From JANQMX01 sp965247175 (lineage in GTDB: Bacteria > Pseudomonadota > Alphaproteobacteria > Kiloniellales > DSM-21159), in NCBI GenBank assembly GCA_965247175.1, contig OZ252006.1, positions 3,038,001 through 3,102,000 on the forward strand: 64,000 bases of DNA. The letters run 5' to 3'. Below are positions 33,995 through 42,563 of this stretch, one piece after another. The notes below the pieces were generated by a model that made no database searches, was not told the DNA's origin, and worked only from the letters and a program-made list of their open reading frames with translations. The position numbers and the translations under genes were made by a program. Within the stretch, counting starts at the first letter, position 1. Each line of letters starts with the position of its first letter.

Positions 33995-35749
33995 ATGCTG
34001 GATGCACCGAACGCGGCTGACGACGTTCAGATCCTGCTGCTCAATGACAGGAGCACACCCTTCGACTTCGTCATCGACCTTCTGAAGTCGGTCTTCGGCA
34101 AAGACGATGTCGAGGCGCGGCTGCTGGCGTCGACGGCCCACCACTTCGGTGAGGTCTCGTGCGGCGTCTGGCCTCCATCCGTCGCGACAGCTCTTCTGGA
34201 GGCGGCCACGGCGCGGGTCGAAACGGCCAAGCATTCCTTGAGCTTCGCCCGGCAGACGGCAGCCGGGCGTGAGGTGGCGGGCCAAGCGCAGTGCGACTTC
34301 TGCGGGCTGCCCGAAGCCCAGGTCGCCACTCTGTATGGCACGAAGTCAGCGCGAATTTGCGACAGATGCGTATTGCAGGCTTCGGCTCATCTGTCCGGAA
34401 ATCTCGAGAGCGCCACGTTCAAACACGCCAGAGAGATCTTGGAATGGCATTTCGCGGGGGCCCGCATCGAAGACCTGGTCACGTCAATCCGCGTCTATCC
34501 TGTGCGGACACGTGCCGACCTGCAGAGAGCGATAGACGAAACGCTGCCGGCCAACACCGTGCGCTTGGTCGGTGTAAAAGGAAGCCATAGCTATGAGGAG
34601 CTGACGTTCGCCGACCTGCTGCAGGTCCAGCGAGACGCAAAGCGCCTGACGCCCGTCCAGTACAGCGATCTGGAGGTTGGTGACGATGACCCGGTCCGAT
34701 GCATCGAGCGTGGCTTGTGGCTTTTGGAATGCGATGGCATTCGCCATGCCGCTCTGATCTCGAATGAGACGCGTCCGCATGGCGGCCGTGAAATTCGTCT
34801 GGAGATTGCCGTGGCCCCGGGCGAAGACGGCAACAACCTTGTCCAGCGGTACTTCACCGCAATCGACAACACCATCACGGCGGCGAAGGCCTATCGCGGC
34901 AAGATTCTCTCTCTGGAAACGGCAGACGATTGGAGCGGAATGGCTGGCTCCATCTTGGTTCACCGGTTGCCCGCGGTGCCGCGTGATCAGGTCATTCTGC
35001 CGGAGAGCACCTTGGCGCTTCTTGACCGGAACGTCCTGTCTTTCGCCGAGCATCGCGGCAGGCTGAAATCACTCGGCCAGTCGACCAAGAAAGGGCTGCT
35101 GTTCTATGGCGCGCCTGGCACCGGCAAGACCCACACCGTGCGCTACCTGGCGAGTTGTCTGCCGGAGCACACGACACTGCTCGTAACGGCCGAGCAAGTT
35201 GGACTGCTCCCAGAGTATTTCGGTCTGGCGCGATTGCTGCAGCCCTCGCTCGTCGTCATCGAAGACGCAGATCTGATTGCGCGCGAACGCGAAAGCATGG
35301 GAAGCGCCTGCGAGGAATCGCTGCTCAACCGGCTGCTCAACGAAATGGACGGGCTGAAGGAGGATGCCGAGATATTCTTCATCCTCACGACAAACCGACC
35401 GGAACACCTCGAAGCGGCTCTTGCGGGACGCCCGGGGCGCATCGACCAGGCGGTCGAGTTCCCGGTACCGGACCGCCAAGGACGAGAGAAGCTCGTCGAG
35501 CTCTATGGTGGTGAGTTGGCCCTTTCGGAAGGCGTCGTGTCCGAGGCCGTCGGTCGAACGGAAGGTGTCAGCGCCGCCTTCATCAAGGAACTGATGCGCC
35601 GGATAGCGCAGGCAAGCTTCGAACGCGGTGAGGATACGACGGCAACGGTTGAAGATCTGGAACAGGCGTTGGGCGAAATGCTGTTCAAGGGTGGACGTCT
35701 GAACGCCAAGCTCCTCGGCGGGCGCCATGGCGCAGAAGCGGCTGCCTGA
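33995..35749 (+). CDS. ClpS-domain / ClpX-zinc-finger / AAA+ ATPase fusion protein
   Basis: The 584-residue protein joins three modules. Residues 10-85 align without gaps to ClpS: Asn17, Asp18 and His49 match the residues of E. coli ClpS (Asn34, Asp35, His66) that bind N-degrons, and SCGVW matches its CGVF core. Residues 100-125 (CDFCG to ICDRC) copy the ClpX C4 zinc-binding domain. An unrecognised middle of about 240 residues leads to an AAA+ module of the Cdc48/FtsH kind: Walker A GAPGTGKT near 372, Walker B LVVIEDAD near 421, sensor FFILTTNRPEH near 463, and GRPGRID near 480. No ClpP-binding IGF-type loop and no C-terminal HbYX motif were seen. It may be an unfoldase that selects its own N-degron substrates. 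This role is inference. Confidence 0.88.
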   Translation: MLDAPNAADDVQILLLNDRSTPFDFVIDLLKSVFGKDDVEARLLASTAHHFGEVSCGVWPPSVATALLEAATARVETAKHSLSFARQTAAGREVAGQAQCDFCGLPEAQVATLYGTKSARICDRCVLQASAHLSGNLESATFKHAREILEWHFAGARIEDLVTSIRVYPVRTRADLQRAIDETLPANTVRLVGVKGSHSYEELTFADLLQVQRDAKRLTPVQYSDLEVGDDDPVRCIERGLWLLECDGIRHAALISNETRPHGGREIRLEIAVAPGEDGNNLVQRYFTAIDNTITAAKAYRGKILSLETADDWSGMAGSILVHRLPAVPRDQVILPESTLALLDRNVLSFAEHRGRLKSLGQSTKKGLLFYGAPGTGKTHTVRYLASCLPEHTTLLVTAEQVGLLPEYFGLARLLQPSLVVIEDADLIARERESMGSACEESLLNRLLNEMDGLKEDAEIFFILTTNRPEHLEAALAGRPGRIDQAVEFPVPDRQGREKLVELYGGELALSEGVVSEAVGRTEGVSAAFIKELMRRIAQASFERGEDTTATVEDLEQALGEMLFKGGRLNAKLLGGRHGAEAAA

Positions 35750-35841
35750 GCGCGCAGCCAAGGCAAGCGGCGGTCCCTCGTGCGAAACAGTTGTCGCGAC
35801 TGCGTCGAGCGAAGGGCGCTGTCGTAGAGCTTTATCCGGCT

Positions 35842-36216
35842 CTAATCCTCGACCTCGAAGCGCTCGACCACAGCCGGGTCGGCGTTGTCGGTCTTCAGCG
35901 CCAGTAGAATGATTTGGGCATCCAAGGACTCTGGGTAATCCAGAACGGCGTCCAAACGCCGCTCGACCTTGTCCTTCTCGCGCACGGAGGTCGCCTCGGC
36001 GAAGTCCCGCGGCCCCAGGATAGCGTAGGCGAGAAGCTGCGCGGCAGCACGCAGTTCGTCAGGCCGAGCCGCCTTGCCGCGCTCGGGCAAAAGCCGCAGC
36101 ACGGTCAGCTTGATCGAATCATGCAGTAGCTGCGGATGCAGGCCGGCCTCGCGCAGCTCAGCCTCCAGCGCGGTCATCTGCTTGGACTTCCCGAAAAGAC
36201 CGAAGAGACCGAACAT
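35842..36216 (-). CDS. Conserved-looking small cytoplasmic protein, function unknown
   Basis: The 124-residue protein begins MFGLFGLFGKSKQMTALEAE and is mostly helical, with charged residues throughout and an acidic C-terminus. It follows the LacI-family gene on the same strand after 21 bases, so it may be cotranscribed with it. The 92-base gap after the AAA+ gene separates two convergent units. No domain was recognised. Confidence 0.6.
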   Translation of the reverse strand: MFGLFGLFGKSKQMTALEAELREAGLHPQLLHDSIKLTVLRLLPERGKAARPDELRAAAQLLAYAILGPRDFAEATSVREKDKVERRLDAVLDYPESLDAQIILLALKTDNADPAVVERFEVED

Positions 36217-36237
36217 GCTACCTCTACTCCCTACGTC

Positions 36238-37254
36238 TCATGCCGAGGCACCCGGCAGCAGGGTGAAGCCAACGTCGGTCCGACGCTCCACCTCGGTGCC
36301 GGCGAAGCGGCCGAGGAGTTGCTCGGCGGCCCGCTGGCCGATCAGCGCGCGATGAGACTCGATCGTCGTCAACGGAACCGGCGCCGACTGACCGATCTGA
36401 AGACCGTTGAAGCCGGCCACCGCAACATCTTGTGGCACCTGCATACAACGCGACATGGCCTCGAAGAGGCCGCCCATCGCCATGTCGTCGTTCGAAAAGT
36501 AGAGAAGCCGAGGCGCTTCGTTCGAGAGGATCTGCCCGGTCAGGCGGCGCCCGAGCGGAACGGAAGACTCCTCGTCCGCCCTGGCTTCGACCTCGAAATC
36601 GAGACCGTTTTCCTGCAGCGCCGCGCGAAAGCCGTCGCGGCGGATCGCGGCGCGATGGTCGGCCTCGATGTCGTGGCCGACATAACCGAAAGACCGATAG
36701 CCCCGGCCGATCAGGTAGTAGGCCATCGATTTGCCGGCCTGGTAGTGAGAGATTCCGACCACCATATCCGCCGGGTCGCGGTCGATATCCATCACCTCGA
36801 CCACCGGAACCCGGCTGCGCTGCAACAGTCGCAGCGAGCGGTCGGACAACAGGGTTGGCGCGATGACCAAACCCGCAGGCTGCCAACCGAGCAGGCTTTC
36901 GATGAGCTGCGCCTCGCGCTCGCTGTCATAGTTGGAAATGCCGAGGACCGAGTGAAAGCCGGCAGACTGCAGCCGCGCCTCCAGACCGTCCAGCACATCG
37001 GCGAAGACACTGTTCGAGAGCGACGGCAAGATCACCGCGATCTGATTCGAAACAGCCCCCGCCATCGCCCCGGCCAGACGGTTGCGGACGTAGCCCGTCC
37101 GGGCGATGGCCTCTTCCACTTTGGAGACGGTGACCTGCGAGACATTCGCCATGCCGCGCACGACGCGCGACACCGTGATCTCGCTGACTCCGGCTGCCTC
37201 GGCCACGTCAGCCAGGGTCACGCGGTCCGCTCTATCGACGTCGATCTTCACCAA
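36238..37254 (-). CDS. LacI-family transcriptional regulator of the threonate/erythronate operon
   Basis: The 338-residue protein has a LacI helix-turn-helix (VTLADVAEAAGVSEITVSRV, residues about 13-32) with a hinge helix nearby, then a periplasmic-binding-protein-like effector domain (NQIAVILPSLSNSVFADVLD onward). The start is uncertain. TTG 37254 directly abuts GGAAGG, and GTG 37251 is equally plausible. It diverges from denD, and a perfect palindrome lies between them. It probably represses the operon and is released by a tetronate or related metabolite. Confidence 0.9.
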   Translation of the reverse strand: MVKIDVDRADRVTLADVAEAAGVSEITVSRVVRGMANVSQVTVSKVEEAIARTGYVRNRLAGAMAGAVSNQIAVILPSLSNSVFADVLDGLEARLQSAGFHSVLGISNYDSEREAQLIESLLGWQPAGLVIAPTLLSDRSLRLLQRSRVPVVEVMDIDRDPADMVVGISHYQAGKSMAYYLIGRGYRSFGYVGHDIEADHRAAIRRDGFRAALQENGLDFEVEARADEESSVPLGRRLTGQILSNEAPRLLYFSNDDMAMGGLFEAMSRCMQVPQDVAVAGFNGLQIGQSAPVPLTTIESHRALIGQRAAEQLLGRFAGTEVERRTDVGFTLLPGASA

Positions 37255-37392
37255 CCTTCCGACGCGCCTTTCCCATCAAACACATCCTACCGCACCATCG
37301 CCCCCCCTGGTCTCGTTCGAGCCATGAGTGGCATCGAGATGACAGCGTATAGCATAGATGTAGTAGAGAACTTTAGGGCAAATTGGGCCTAA

Positions 37393-37407
37393 TTGACAGC
37401 GCTGTCA
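37393..37407 (+). promoter_or_regulatory. LacI-type operator overlapping a -35 box upstream of denD
   Basis: TGACAGCGCTGTCA (37394..37407) is a perfect 14-base palindrome with the central CG typical of LacI-family operators. It overlaps a consensus -35 hexamer, TTGACA (37393..37398). A matching half-site, TGACAGCG, occurs at 37340..37347. The position between the regulator gene and denD supports direct repression of one or both. The -10 element is not clear. Confidence 0.7.
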
Positions 37408-37455
37408 TAAGTCTGGCAAGGTCCGCCAACAAAATGATCTCGGGAGGAACGCGCG

Positions 37456-38478
37456 ATGCGCGTCTTGGTAACGGGAGCCGGCGGCTTCCTTGGACGGCAG
37501 TTCGTCGAAGAACTCGCGCGCAGAGGCACGCTGACCGTGAACGGCAGCGACCGCGAGGTTTCGCGTATCCTGGCCTGCGACCTCGCCGCCGAGCCTCTAG
37601 GCCAGTTGCCCGATACCTACGAAAGCGTGCAACCCCTGGTTGGTCCGTTCGATGCGCCCGAAACCCTCGCCGCGATCGCGGCCGCCGAACCCGGCCTGGT
37701 GGTCCACCTCGCCGCCGTCGTCTCAAGCGCGGCGGAAGCCGACTTCACGCTGGGCATGCAGGTCAACCTCGGTGCTACGGTGGCACTGATCGAGACCCTA
37801 CGCGGCCTGCCTGAACCGCCGGTGCTTCTCTTCGCCTCTTCGGTCGCCGTCTTTTCCTGCACCGCCAACGAGATCATCAGCGATACGACAGAGCCCCAGC
37901 CGCGCAGCAGCTACGGTGCGCAGAAGCTGATGGGCGAGATTCTTATCCGCGACGTCAGCCGTAAGGGCTTCGTCCTCGGCCGCTCCCTGCGCTTCCCCAC
38001 CATCGCGGTGAGGCCAGGCAAACCCAACAAGGCGGCCTCCAGCTTCGCCAGCGGCATCCTGCGCGAGCCTCTGGCCGGCTTGCCCGCGGAACTGCCGGTC
38101 GGCTCCGACCTACGCCTGCACCTGGCCTCCCCCGGGGCCGCGCGCGCGGCACTCTTCCATGCCGCCGCCCTTCACCAGGATCTTTTGGCCGGCGAGACCA
38201 CGATCACGCTCCCAGGCATCTCTGTCTCGGTGGGAGACATGCTCGCCGCCCTCTCCGACGTCGCAGGGAAGGACGTGGCTGCTCGGGTGCGGTCGGTTCC
38301 AGATGCCGCCATCGAAGCCATCGTGTCGAGCTGGCCGGGTGGCATCGAAACGCCGCGCGCGCAAGCGCTGGGATTCACCACCGATGCAAGCTTCGAGGCG
38401 CTGCTGCGCGCGCATATGGAAACTCTTTCAGAAACCGGGGCTAACGCGCCCGACACCCAAGTGAGAACAGCCCAGTGA
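37456..38478 (+). CDS. denD: D-erythronate dehydrogenase-like SDR
   Basis: This is a 340-residue extended short-chain dehydrogenase. TGAGGFLGRQF is the NAD-binding loop. SSVAVF and YGAQK carry the Ser and Tyr-x3-Lys catalytic residues. The segment with LRFPTIAVRPG is typical of DenD. It oxidises D-erythronate to 2-oxo-tetronate in described pathways. It is followed by ltnD, otnK and otnC homologues in the same order and strand, which makes the identification strong. GGAGG lies before ATG 37456. Confidence 0.88.
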   Translation: MRVLVTGAGGFLGRQFVEELARRGTLTVNGSDREVSRILACDLAAEPLGQLPDTYESVQPLVGPFDAPETLAAIAAAEPGLVVHLAAVVSSAAEADFTLGMQVNLGATVALIETLRGLPEPPVLLFASSVAVFSCTANEIISDTTEPQPRSSYGAQKLMGEILIRDVSRKGFVLGRSLRFPTIAVRPGKPNKAASSFASGILREPLAGLPAELPVGSDLRLHLASPGAARAALFHAAALHQDLLAGETTITLPGISVSVGDMLAALSDVAGKDVAARVRSVPDAAIEAIVSSWPGGIETPRAQALGFTTDASFEALLRAHMETLSETGANAPDTQVRTAQ

Positions 38479-38603
38479 AACACACGACTATCGGACTCGC
38501 GGCAGCGGCGGCGATTGCCGTGACCGGCATCGCACAGACCCGGAACACCGTCGTGCGGGGCCACAGCCTGGCGCCGGTCGAGCTGGTCCTTGAGAGAGGC
38601 TGA
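38475..38603 (+). CDS. Possible 42-residue small protein between denD and ltnD
   Basis: GTG at 38475 overlaps the denD stop (GTGA) and opens a frame of 42 codons that ends just before ltnD. The first half, VKHTTIGLAAAAAIAVTGIA, is hydrophobic and could insert in a membrane; the rest is polar. The overlap matches the translational-coupling style of this genome, but the frame could be an unused spacer. No homologue is known to me. Confidence 0.3.
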   Translation: MKHTTIGLAAAAAIAVTGIAQTRNTVVRGHSLAPVELVLERG

Positions 38604-38606
38604 AGC

Positions 38607-39515
38607 ATGCCGCAGACGACGGATCCGAAGACGATTGCGTTCGTGGGCCTTGGCGCCATGGGCTTGGGCATGGCGCAATCCTGTCTGCGCGCCGGCCACC
38701 GGGTGCTCGGCCTCGATCTCAATGAAGCCGCCGTCGAACGGCTGATCGACATGGGCGGCGAGAAGCTCACGCCGGAGGGAGCGGGCAAGGCTACGATCTT
38801 CGTCAGCGTGGTGCTGAATGCAGCGCAGACGCGGGACATCCTCTACGGGGAGTCCGGCTTTGCCCAACATCTGCAGAAGGGTGCGGTGATCGCCAGTTGC
38901 GCAACCGTCTCTCCCCAGGACGCTAGGGACAACGCGGAACAGGCCGTAGAGCTCGGCCTGCTCTATCTCGACGCACCGATCTCAGGCGGCGCGGCACGGG
39001 CGGCGCAAGGCGAGCTTTCGATCATGGCTTCAGGCAGCCAGGAGGCCTTCGAAGCCGCCGCGCCCGCCCTTTCGGCTATGGCGCAGTCCGTGCACGATCT
39101 CGGCCGCGAGGCGGGGGCCGGCTCCGCGATGAAAGCTGTGAACCAGCTTCTCGCCGGCGTGCATATCGCAGCCATGGGCGAAGCTCTGGCGCTCGGCATC
39201 AGTCAGGGGCTGACACCGGAGCGGATTCTTCAGGTCATCTCCGTTTCGGCCGGGACGAGCTGGATGTTCGAGAACCGCGCGCCGCGCGTGGTCGAAGGGG
39301 ATTACGCAGCACGCTCCGCCATCGATATCTGGCCGAAGGACCTGGGCATCGTCACCGAGATCGCCGAGGGTGCGGCGCTCTCCACACCGGTTGCGAAAGC
39401 CGCGCTCGCCCGCTTCCGTGAGGCCTCGAGCAAGGGCCTGGGCGCTCTCGACGATTCGGCGATCACGCAGCTCTACGCCACCGAGGCCGGCCTGTCGCTG
39501 CCAGGGAGAGAGTAG
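38607..39515 (+). CDS. ltnD: L-threonate dehydrogenase (hydroxyisobutyrate dehydrogenase family)
   Basis: The 302-residue NAD-dependent enzyme has the N-terminal Rossmann motif FVGLGAMGLGMAQSCLRAGH, the substrate motif DAPISGGAARAAQGELSIM, and the catalytic Lys in GSAMKAVNQLL. These match LtnD-type dehydrogenases that oxidise L-threonate to 2-oxo-tetronate. With DenD, the operon would handle both erythronate and threonate. It is followed directly by otnK. Confidence 0.9.
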   Translation: MPQTTDPKTIAFVGLGAMGLGMAQSCLRAGHRVLGLDLNEAAVERLIDMGGEKLTPEGAGKATIFVSVVLNAAQTRDILYGESGFAQHLQKGAVIASCATVSPQDARDNAEQAVELGLLYLDAPISGGAARAAQGELSIMASGSQEAFEAAAPALSAMAQSVHDLGREAGAGSAMKAVNQLLAGVHIAAMGEALALGISQGLTPERILQVISVSAGTSWMFENRAPRVVEGDYAARSAIDIWPKDLGIVTEIAEGAALSTPVAKAALARFREASSKGLGALDDSAITQLYATEAGLSLPGRE

Positions 39516-40766
39516 ATGAAGCTGGGCTGCATCGGCGACGACTTCACCGGGTCCAGCGACCTGGCCAATACCTTGACCCGAGAGGGCATGCGCTGCGTGC
39601 AGTACGTCGGCGTACCCGAAGGTCCGGCGGACGGCCAGGTCGAGGCCGGCATCGTCGCCCTCAAGTCACGCTCCGTGCCGGCCGACCAGGCCGTCGCGCT
39701 GTCGCTGCAGGCGCTCGCGTGGCTCCGCGCGCAGGGCTGCACCCAGTTTCTCTTCAAGTACTGCTCGACCTTCGACAGCACCGATGCGGGCAACATCGGA
39801 CCGGTCGCGGAAGCCCTTGCCGACGCGCTCGAGGCCTCGCAGGTCATCGTCTGTCCCGCCTTCCCCGCGACCGGCCGCTCCGTCTACCAAGGCCATCTGT
39901 TCGTCGGTGACAGACTGCTGTCGGAGTCCGGCATGCAGAACCATCCGCTGACTCCCATGACCGACCCGGATCTCCGCCGCGTCCTCGACCGGCAGAGCAA
40001 GGGCAGCGTCGGGCATGTCCCCTTCGCCGTTGTTGCCGAAGGACCGGCAGCGATCCGCACGAGGCTTGAGGCGGAGCAGGCAAAGGGTCATCGGCTGATC
40101 GTCGCGGATGCCGTCCGCGACGAGGATCTTCGGATGCTGGGCCAGGCCGCAGCCGACCTGCCCCTGATCACTGGCGGCTCCGGGATCGCGCTCGGCCTGC
40201 CGGAGAACTTCCGTGTCCGCGGCGAGCTCGCGGCGAGCGCGGAGCCATGGCAGGGACAGGCCGGACGCGCCGCCGCCCTGTCCGGCTCCTGCTCGCAAGC
40301 CACGAGAGGACAGGTCGCGGAACATGCGCGTGCGCAGCCTACCCTGCAGCTCGATGCCGATGCGGTCATGGCCGGGCAAACAAGTGCGCCAGAGGTGGCG
40401 GAGTGGATCTTGGCGCAGGACGGTTTGCCGCTGGCCTACTCCTCCGCCGACCCGGAGGAGGTGCAGGCGGCGCAACAGCGGCACGGCGGCGCGGCGGTCG
40501 CCGCCGCGTTCGAGACTCTGTTCGCTGATGTCGCCAGACGCCTCGTCGCCGGGGGAGTCACCCGGCTGATCACGGCCGGCGGCGAGACCTCGGGAGCCGT
40601 CGTGGAAGGGCTTGCCTTGACCGAACTTGCGATCGGGCCGGAGATTGCCCCGGGCGTGCCGGCGATCCGGGCAGGCGACAACCTGACCCTGGCGCTGAAG
40701 TCCGGCAACTTCGGCGCGCCCGACTTTTTCGCGCGGGCGGCTGCCGTCCTGGAAGCCACGCCGTGA
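39516..40766 (+). CDS. otnK: 3-oxo-tetronate kinase (DUF1537 / four-carbon acid sugar kinase)
   Basis: This is a 416-residue kinase. The N-terminal segment GCIGDDFTGSSDLANTL is the substrate-binding signature of the four-carbon acid sugar kinases. LSGSCSQATRGQVAEH and ITAGGETSGAVVEG are the nucleotide-binding parts. It phosphorylates 3-oxo-tetronate. The ATG follows the ltnD stop with no gap, and the end overlaps otnC by 4 bases. Confidence 0.92.
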   Translation: MKLGCIGDDFTGSSDLANTLTREGMRCVQYVGVPEGPADGQVEAGIVALKSRSVPADQAVALSLQALAWLRAQGCTQFLFKYCSTFDSTDAGNIGPVAEALADALEASQVIVCPAFPATGRSVYQGHLFVGDRLLSESGMQNHPLTPMTDPDLRRVLDRQSKGSVGHVPFAVVAEGPAAIRTRLEAEQAKGHRLIVADAVRDEDLRMLGQAAADLPLITGGSGIALGLPENFRVRGELAASAEPWQGQAGRAAALSGSCSQATRGQVAEHARAQPTLQLDADAVMAGQTSAPEVAEWILAQDGLPLAYSSADPEEVQAAQQRHGGAAVAAAFETLFADVARRLVAGGVTRLITAGGETSGAVVEGLALTELAIGPEIAPGVPAIRAGDNLTLALKSGNFGAPDFFARAAAVLEATP

Positions 40767-41410
40767 CGCGCGACAACCGCCTGCGCGAAGACATCTGCTT
40801 CTGGGCAAAATCCCTGTTCGATCGCGGCCTGACCGGCGGTGCCTCGGGCAACATCTCAGCCCGGACCGAGGACGGCGGGCTCTTGGTTACACCGACCGGC
40901 TCCAGTTTCGGGCGGCTCGATCCGGCGCGCCTGTCGCGCTTCGATGCCGCCGGACGCCACGTCGAGGGCGATCCGCCCACCAAGGAGATGGCGCTGCACG
41001 ACGCCTTCTACGAAACGCGCGCGACCACAGGGGCCGTGGTGCATCTGCACTCGACCCATGCGACCGCCCTCACGCTCTTGACCGATACCGACCCGGACAA
41101 TCTGCTGCCGCCGCTGACCGCCTATTCGATCATGCGGCTGGGCAAGGTCCAGCTCCTGCCCTTCTTCCGGCCCGGCGACCCGGCGATGGGCGATGCCGTC
41201 CGCAGCCTGGCCGGCCGGCGCAGCGCGGTCGTGCTGGCCAACCACGGCCCGGTCGTGGCGGCGAAAGAGCTGGAGGCCGCCGTCTTCGCCATGGAAGAGC
41301 TCGAGGAGACGGCCAAGCTCACCTTGCTGCTGCGCGGCGCTCAGACGAAAGGACTGACGGAGCAGCAGATCCGCGAGGTGGTCACGGCCTTCGACGTCGA
41401 CTGGGAATGA
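40763..41410 (+). CDS. otnC: 3-oxo-tetronate 4-phosphate decarboxylase (class II aldolase family)
   Basis: The 215-residue enzyme of the fuculose-aldolase fold has GGASGNISART, the metal-binding HLHSTHA, and LANHGPVV with the third His. It converts 3-oxo-tetronate 4-phosphate into dihydroxyacetone phosphate and CO2 in described pathways. GTG 40763 overlaps the otnK stop. No isomerase (otnI) gene follows, although the pathway needs 2-oxo to 3-oxo conversion. It may be elsewhere in the genome. Confidence 0.9.
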   Translation: MTRDNRLREDICFWAKSLFDRGLTGGASGNISARTEDGGLLVTPTGSSFGRLDPARLSRFDAAGRHVEGDPPTKEMALHDAFYETRATTGAVVHLHSTHATALTLLTDTDPDNLLPPLTAYSIMRLGKVQLLPFFRPGDPAMGDAVRSLAGRRSAVVLANHGPVVAAKELEAAVFAMEELEETAKLTLLLRGAQTKGLTEQQIREVVTAFDVDWE

Positions 41411-41440
41411 GCGCGAGCGTTCGACGCCGTCGAATGCAAT

Positions 41441-41489
41441 GTCCTCCTACGCGGAGGACGCCAGCGAGGTCCGGAGACCTTAGGTTTTT
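41441..41489 (+). terminator. Probable terminator of the threonate/erythronate operon
   Basis: Two small stem-loops follow otnC: GTCCTCC/GGAGGAC (41441..41459, loop TACGC) and AGGTC/GACCT (41467..41480, loop CGGA). The second is followed within 4 bases by TTTTT. This is a plausible intrinsic terminator, though the stem is short. Confidence 0.45.
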
Positions 41490-41497
41490 CAGATAGC

Positions 41498-41587
<90 letters not shown>

Positions 41588-41675
41588 GCTGGTCCGCCTG
41601 AGGCCCCGCAAAGGGCCCGTCAGGGGCGGCGGGGACACTATTTGAATCGCTGCCGTTCCGCAAGCGATGCTACCG

Positions 41676-42563
41676 CTAGCCGAGCGGCGTTTCCTCGTTG
41701 GCGACCCGGGCGAGGTAGCTGCCGTATCCGCTCTTGGCAAAGCGCTCGGCCAGCGCCAGGAGATCGTCGCGGCTGATGAAGCCTCGGCGGTAGGCGATCT
41801 CCTCCGGGCAGGCGATCTTCACGCTCTGCCGCTCCTCGATCATCTGCACGAACTGCCCGGCCGAGAGCAGCGACTCGTGGGTCCCGGTGTCGAGCCAGGC
41901 AAAGCCGCGGCCGAGCTTCTCCACCATCATCCGGCCTTCGTCCATGTAGAGCCGGTTGAGGTCGGTGATCTCCAGCTCGCCCCGGGCTGAGGGCTTGAGT
42001 GAAGCCGCCCGCTCGCAAACATCGGCGCCGTAGAAATAGAGGCCGGTGACCGCCCAGGGAGCCTTGGGCTTGGCCGGCTTCTCCTCGATGGAGAGCGCCT
42101 TGCCCTCCCGGTCGATCTCGACCACGCCATAGCGCTCCGGGTCCTCGACCAGATAGGCGAAAACGGTGGCGCCCTCCTCGCGGGCAGCGGCGCGCTGCAC
42201 CAGCTTGGTCAAGCCGTGGCCGAAGAAGATGTTGTCGCCCAGTACCAGGGCGCAGGGGTGGCCCGCGACGAAGTCCCGGCCGATCAAGAAGGCCTGGGCG
42301 ATGCCGCCGGGCTCAGGCTGGGCGATGTAGATCAGGCTCATGCCCCACTGGCTGCCGTCGCCGAGCAGGTGCTGGAATGACTCCTGGTCCTGGGGCGTGG
42401 TGATGATCAGCACCTCGCGGATGCCGGCCAGCATCAGCACGCTCAGCGGATAGTAGATCATCGGCTTGTCGTAGACCGGCATGAGCTGCTTGCTCGCCGC
42501 GAGGGTCAGCGGATGCAGGCGCGTGCCGAGCCCGCCGGCGAGGACAATGCCCTTGGTCGTCAT
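41676..42563 (-). CDS. rmlA: Glucose-1-phosphate thymidylyltransferase
   Basis: The 295-residue enzyme makes dTDP-glucose, the first step to dTDP-L-rhamnose. [16 protein letters not shown] is the nucleotide-binding signature. [16 protein letters not shown] and [12 protein letters not shown] are typical of RmlA. ATG 42563 starts on the motif; longer upstream frames are shadows of rmlD and rmlB. It overlaps rmlD by 4 bases and is the last gene of the rml operon. Confidence 0.95.
   Translation of the reverse strand: MTTKGIVLAGGLGTRLHPLTLAASKQLMPVYDKPMIYYPLSVLMLAGIREVLIITTPQDQESFQHLLGDGSQWGMSLIYIAQPEPGGIAQAFLIGRDFVAGHPCALVLGDNIFFGHGLTKLVQRAAAREEGATVFAYLVEDPERYGVVEIDREGKALSIEEKPAKPKAPWAVTGLYFYGADVCERAASLKPSARGELEITDLNRLYMDEGRMMVEKLGRGFAWLDTGTHESLLSAGQFVQMIEERQSVKIACPEEIAYRRGFISRDDLLALAERFAKSGYGSYLARVANEETPLG

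Noticed and set aside
22576..34110. Shared 17-base string TTCGGCAAAGACGATGT at 22576 and 34094
   Set aside because: The second copy encodes the conserved ClpS-like FGKDDV, the first is in a gap, and the flanks differ. A chance match in GC-biased sequence is likely.
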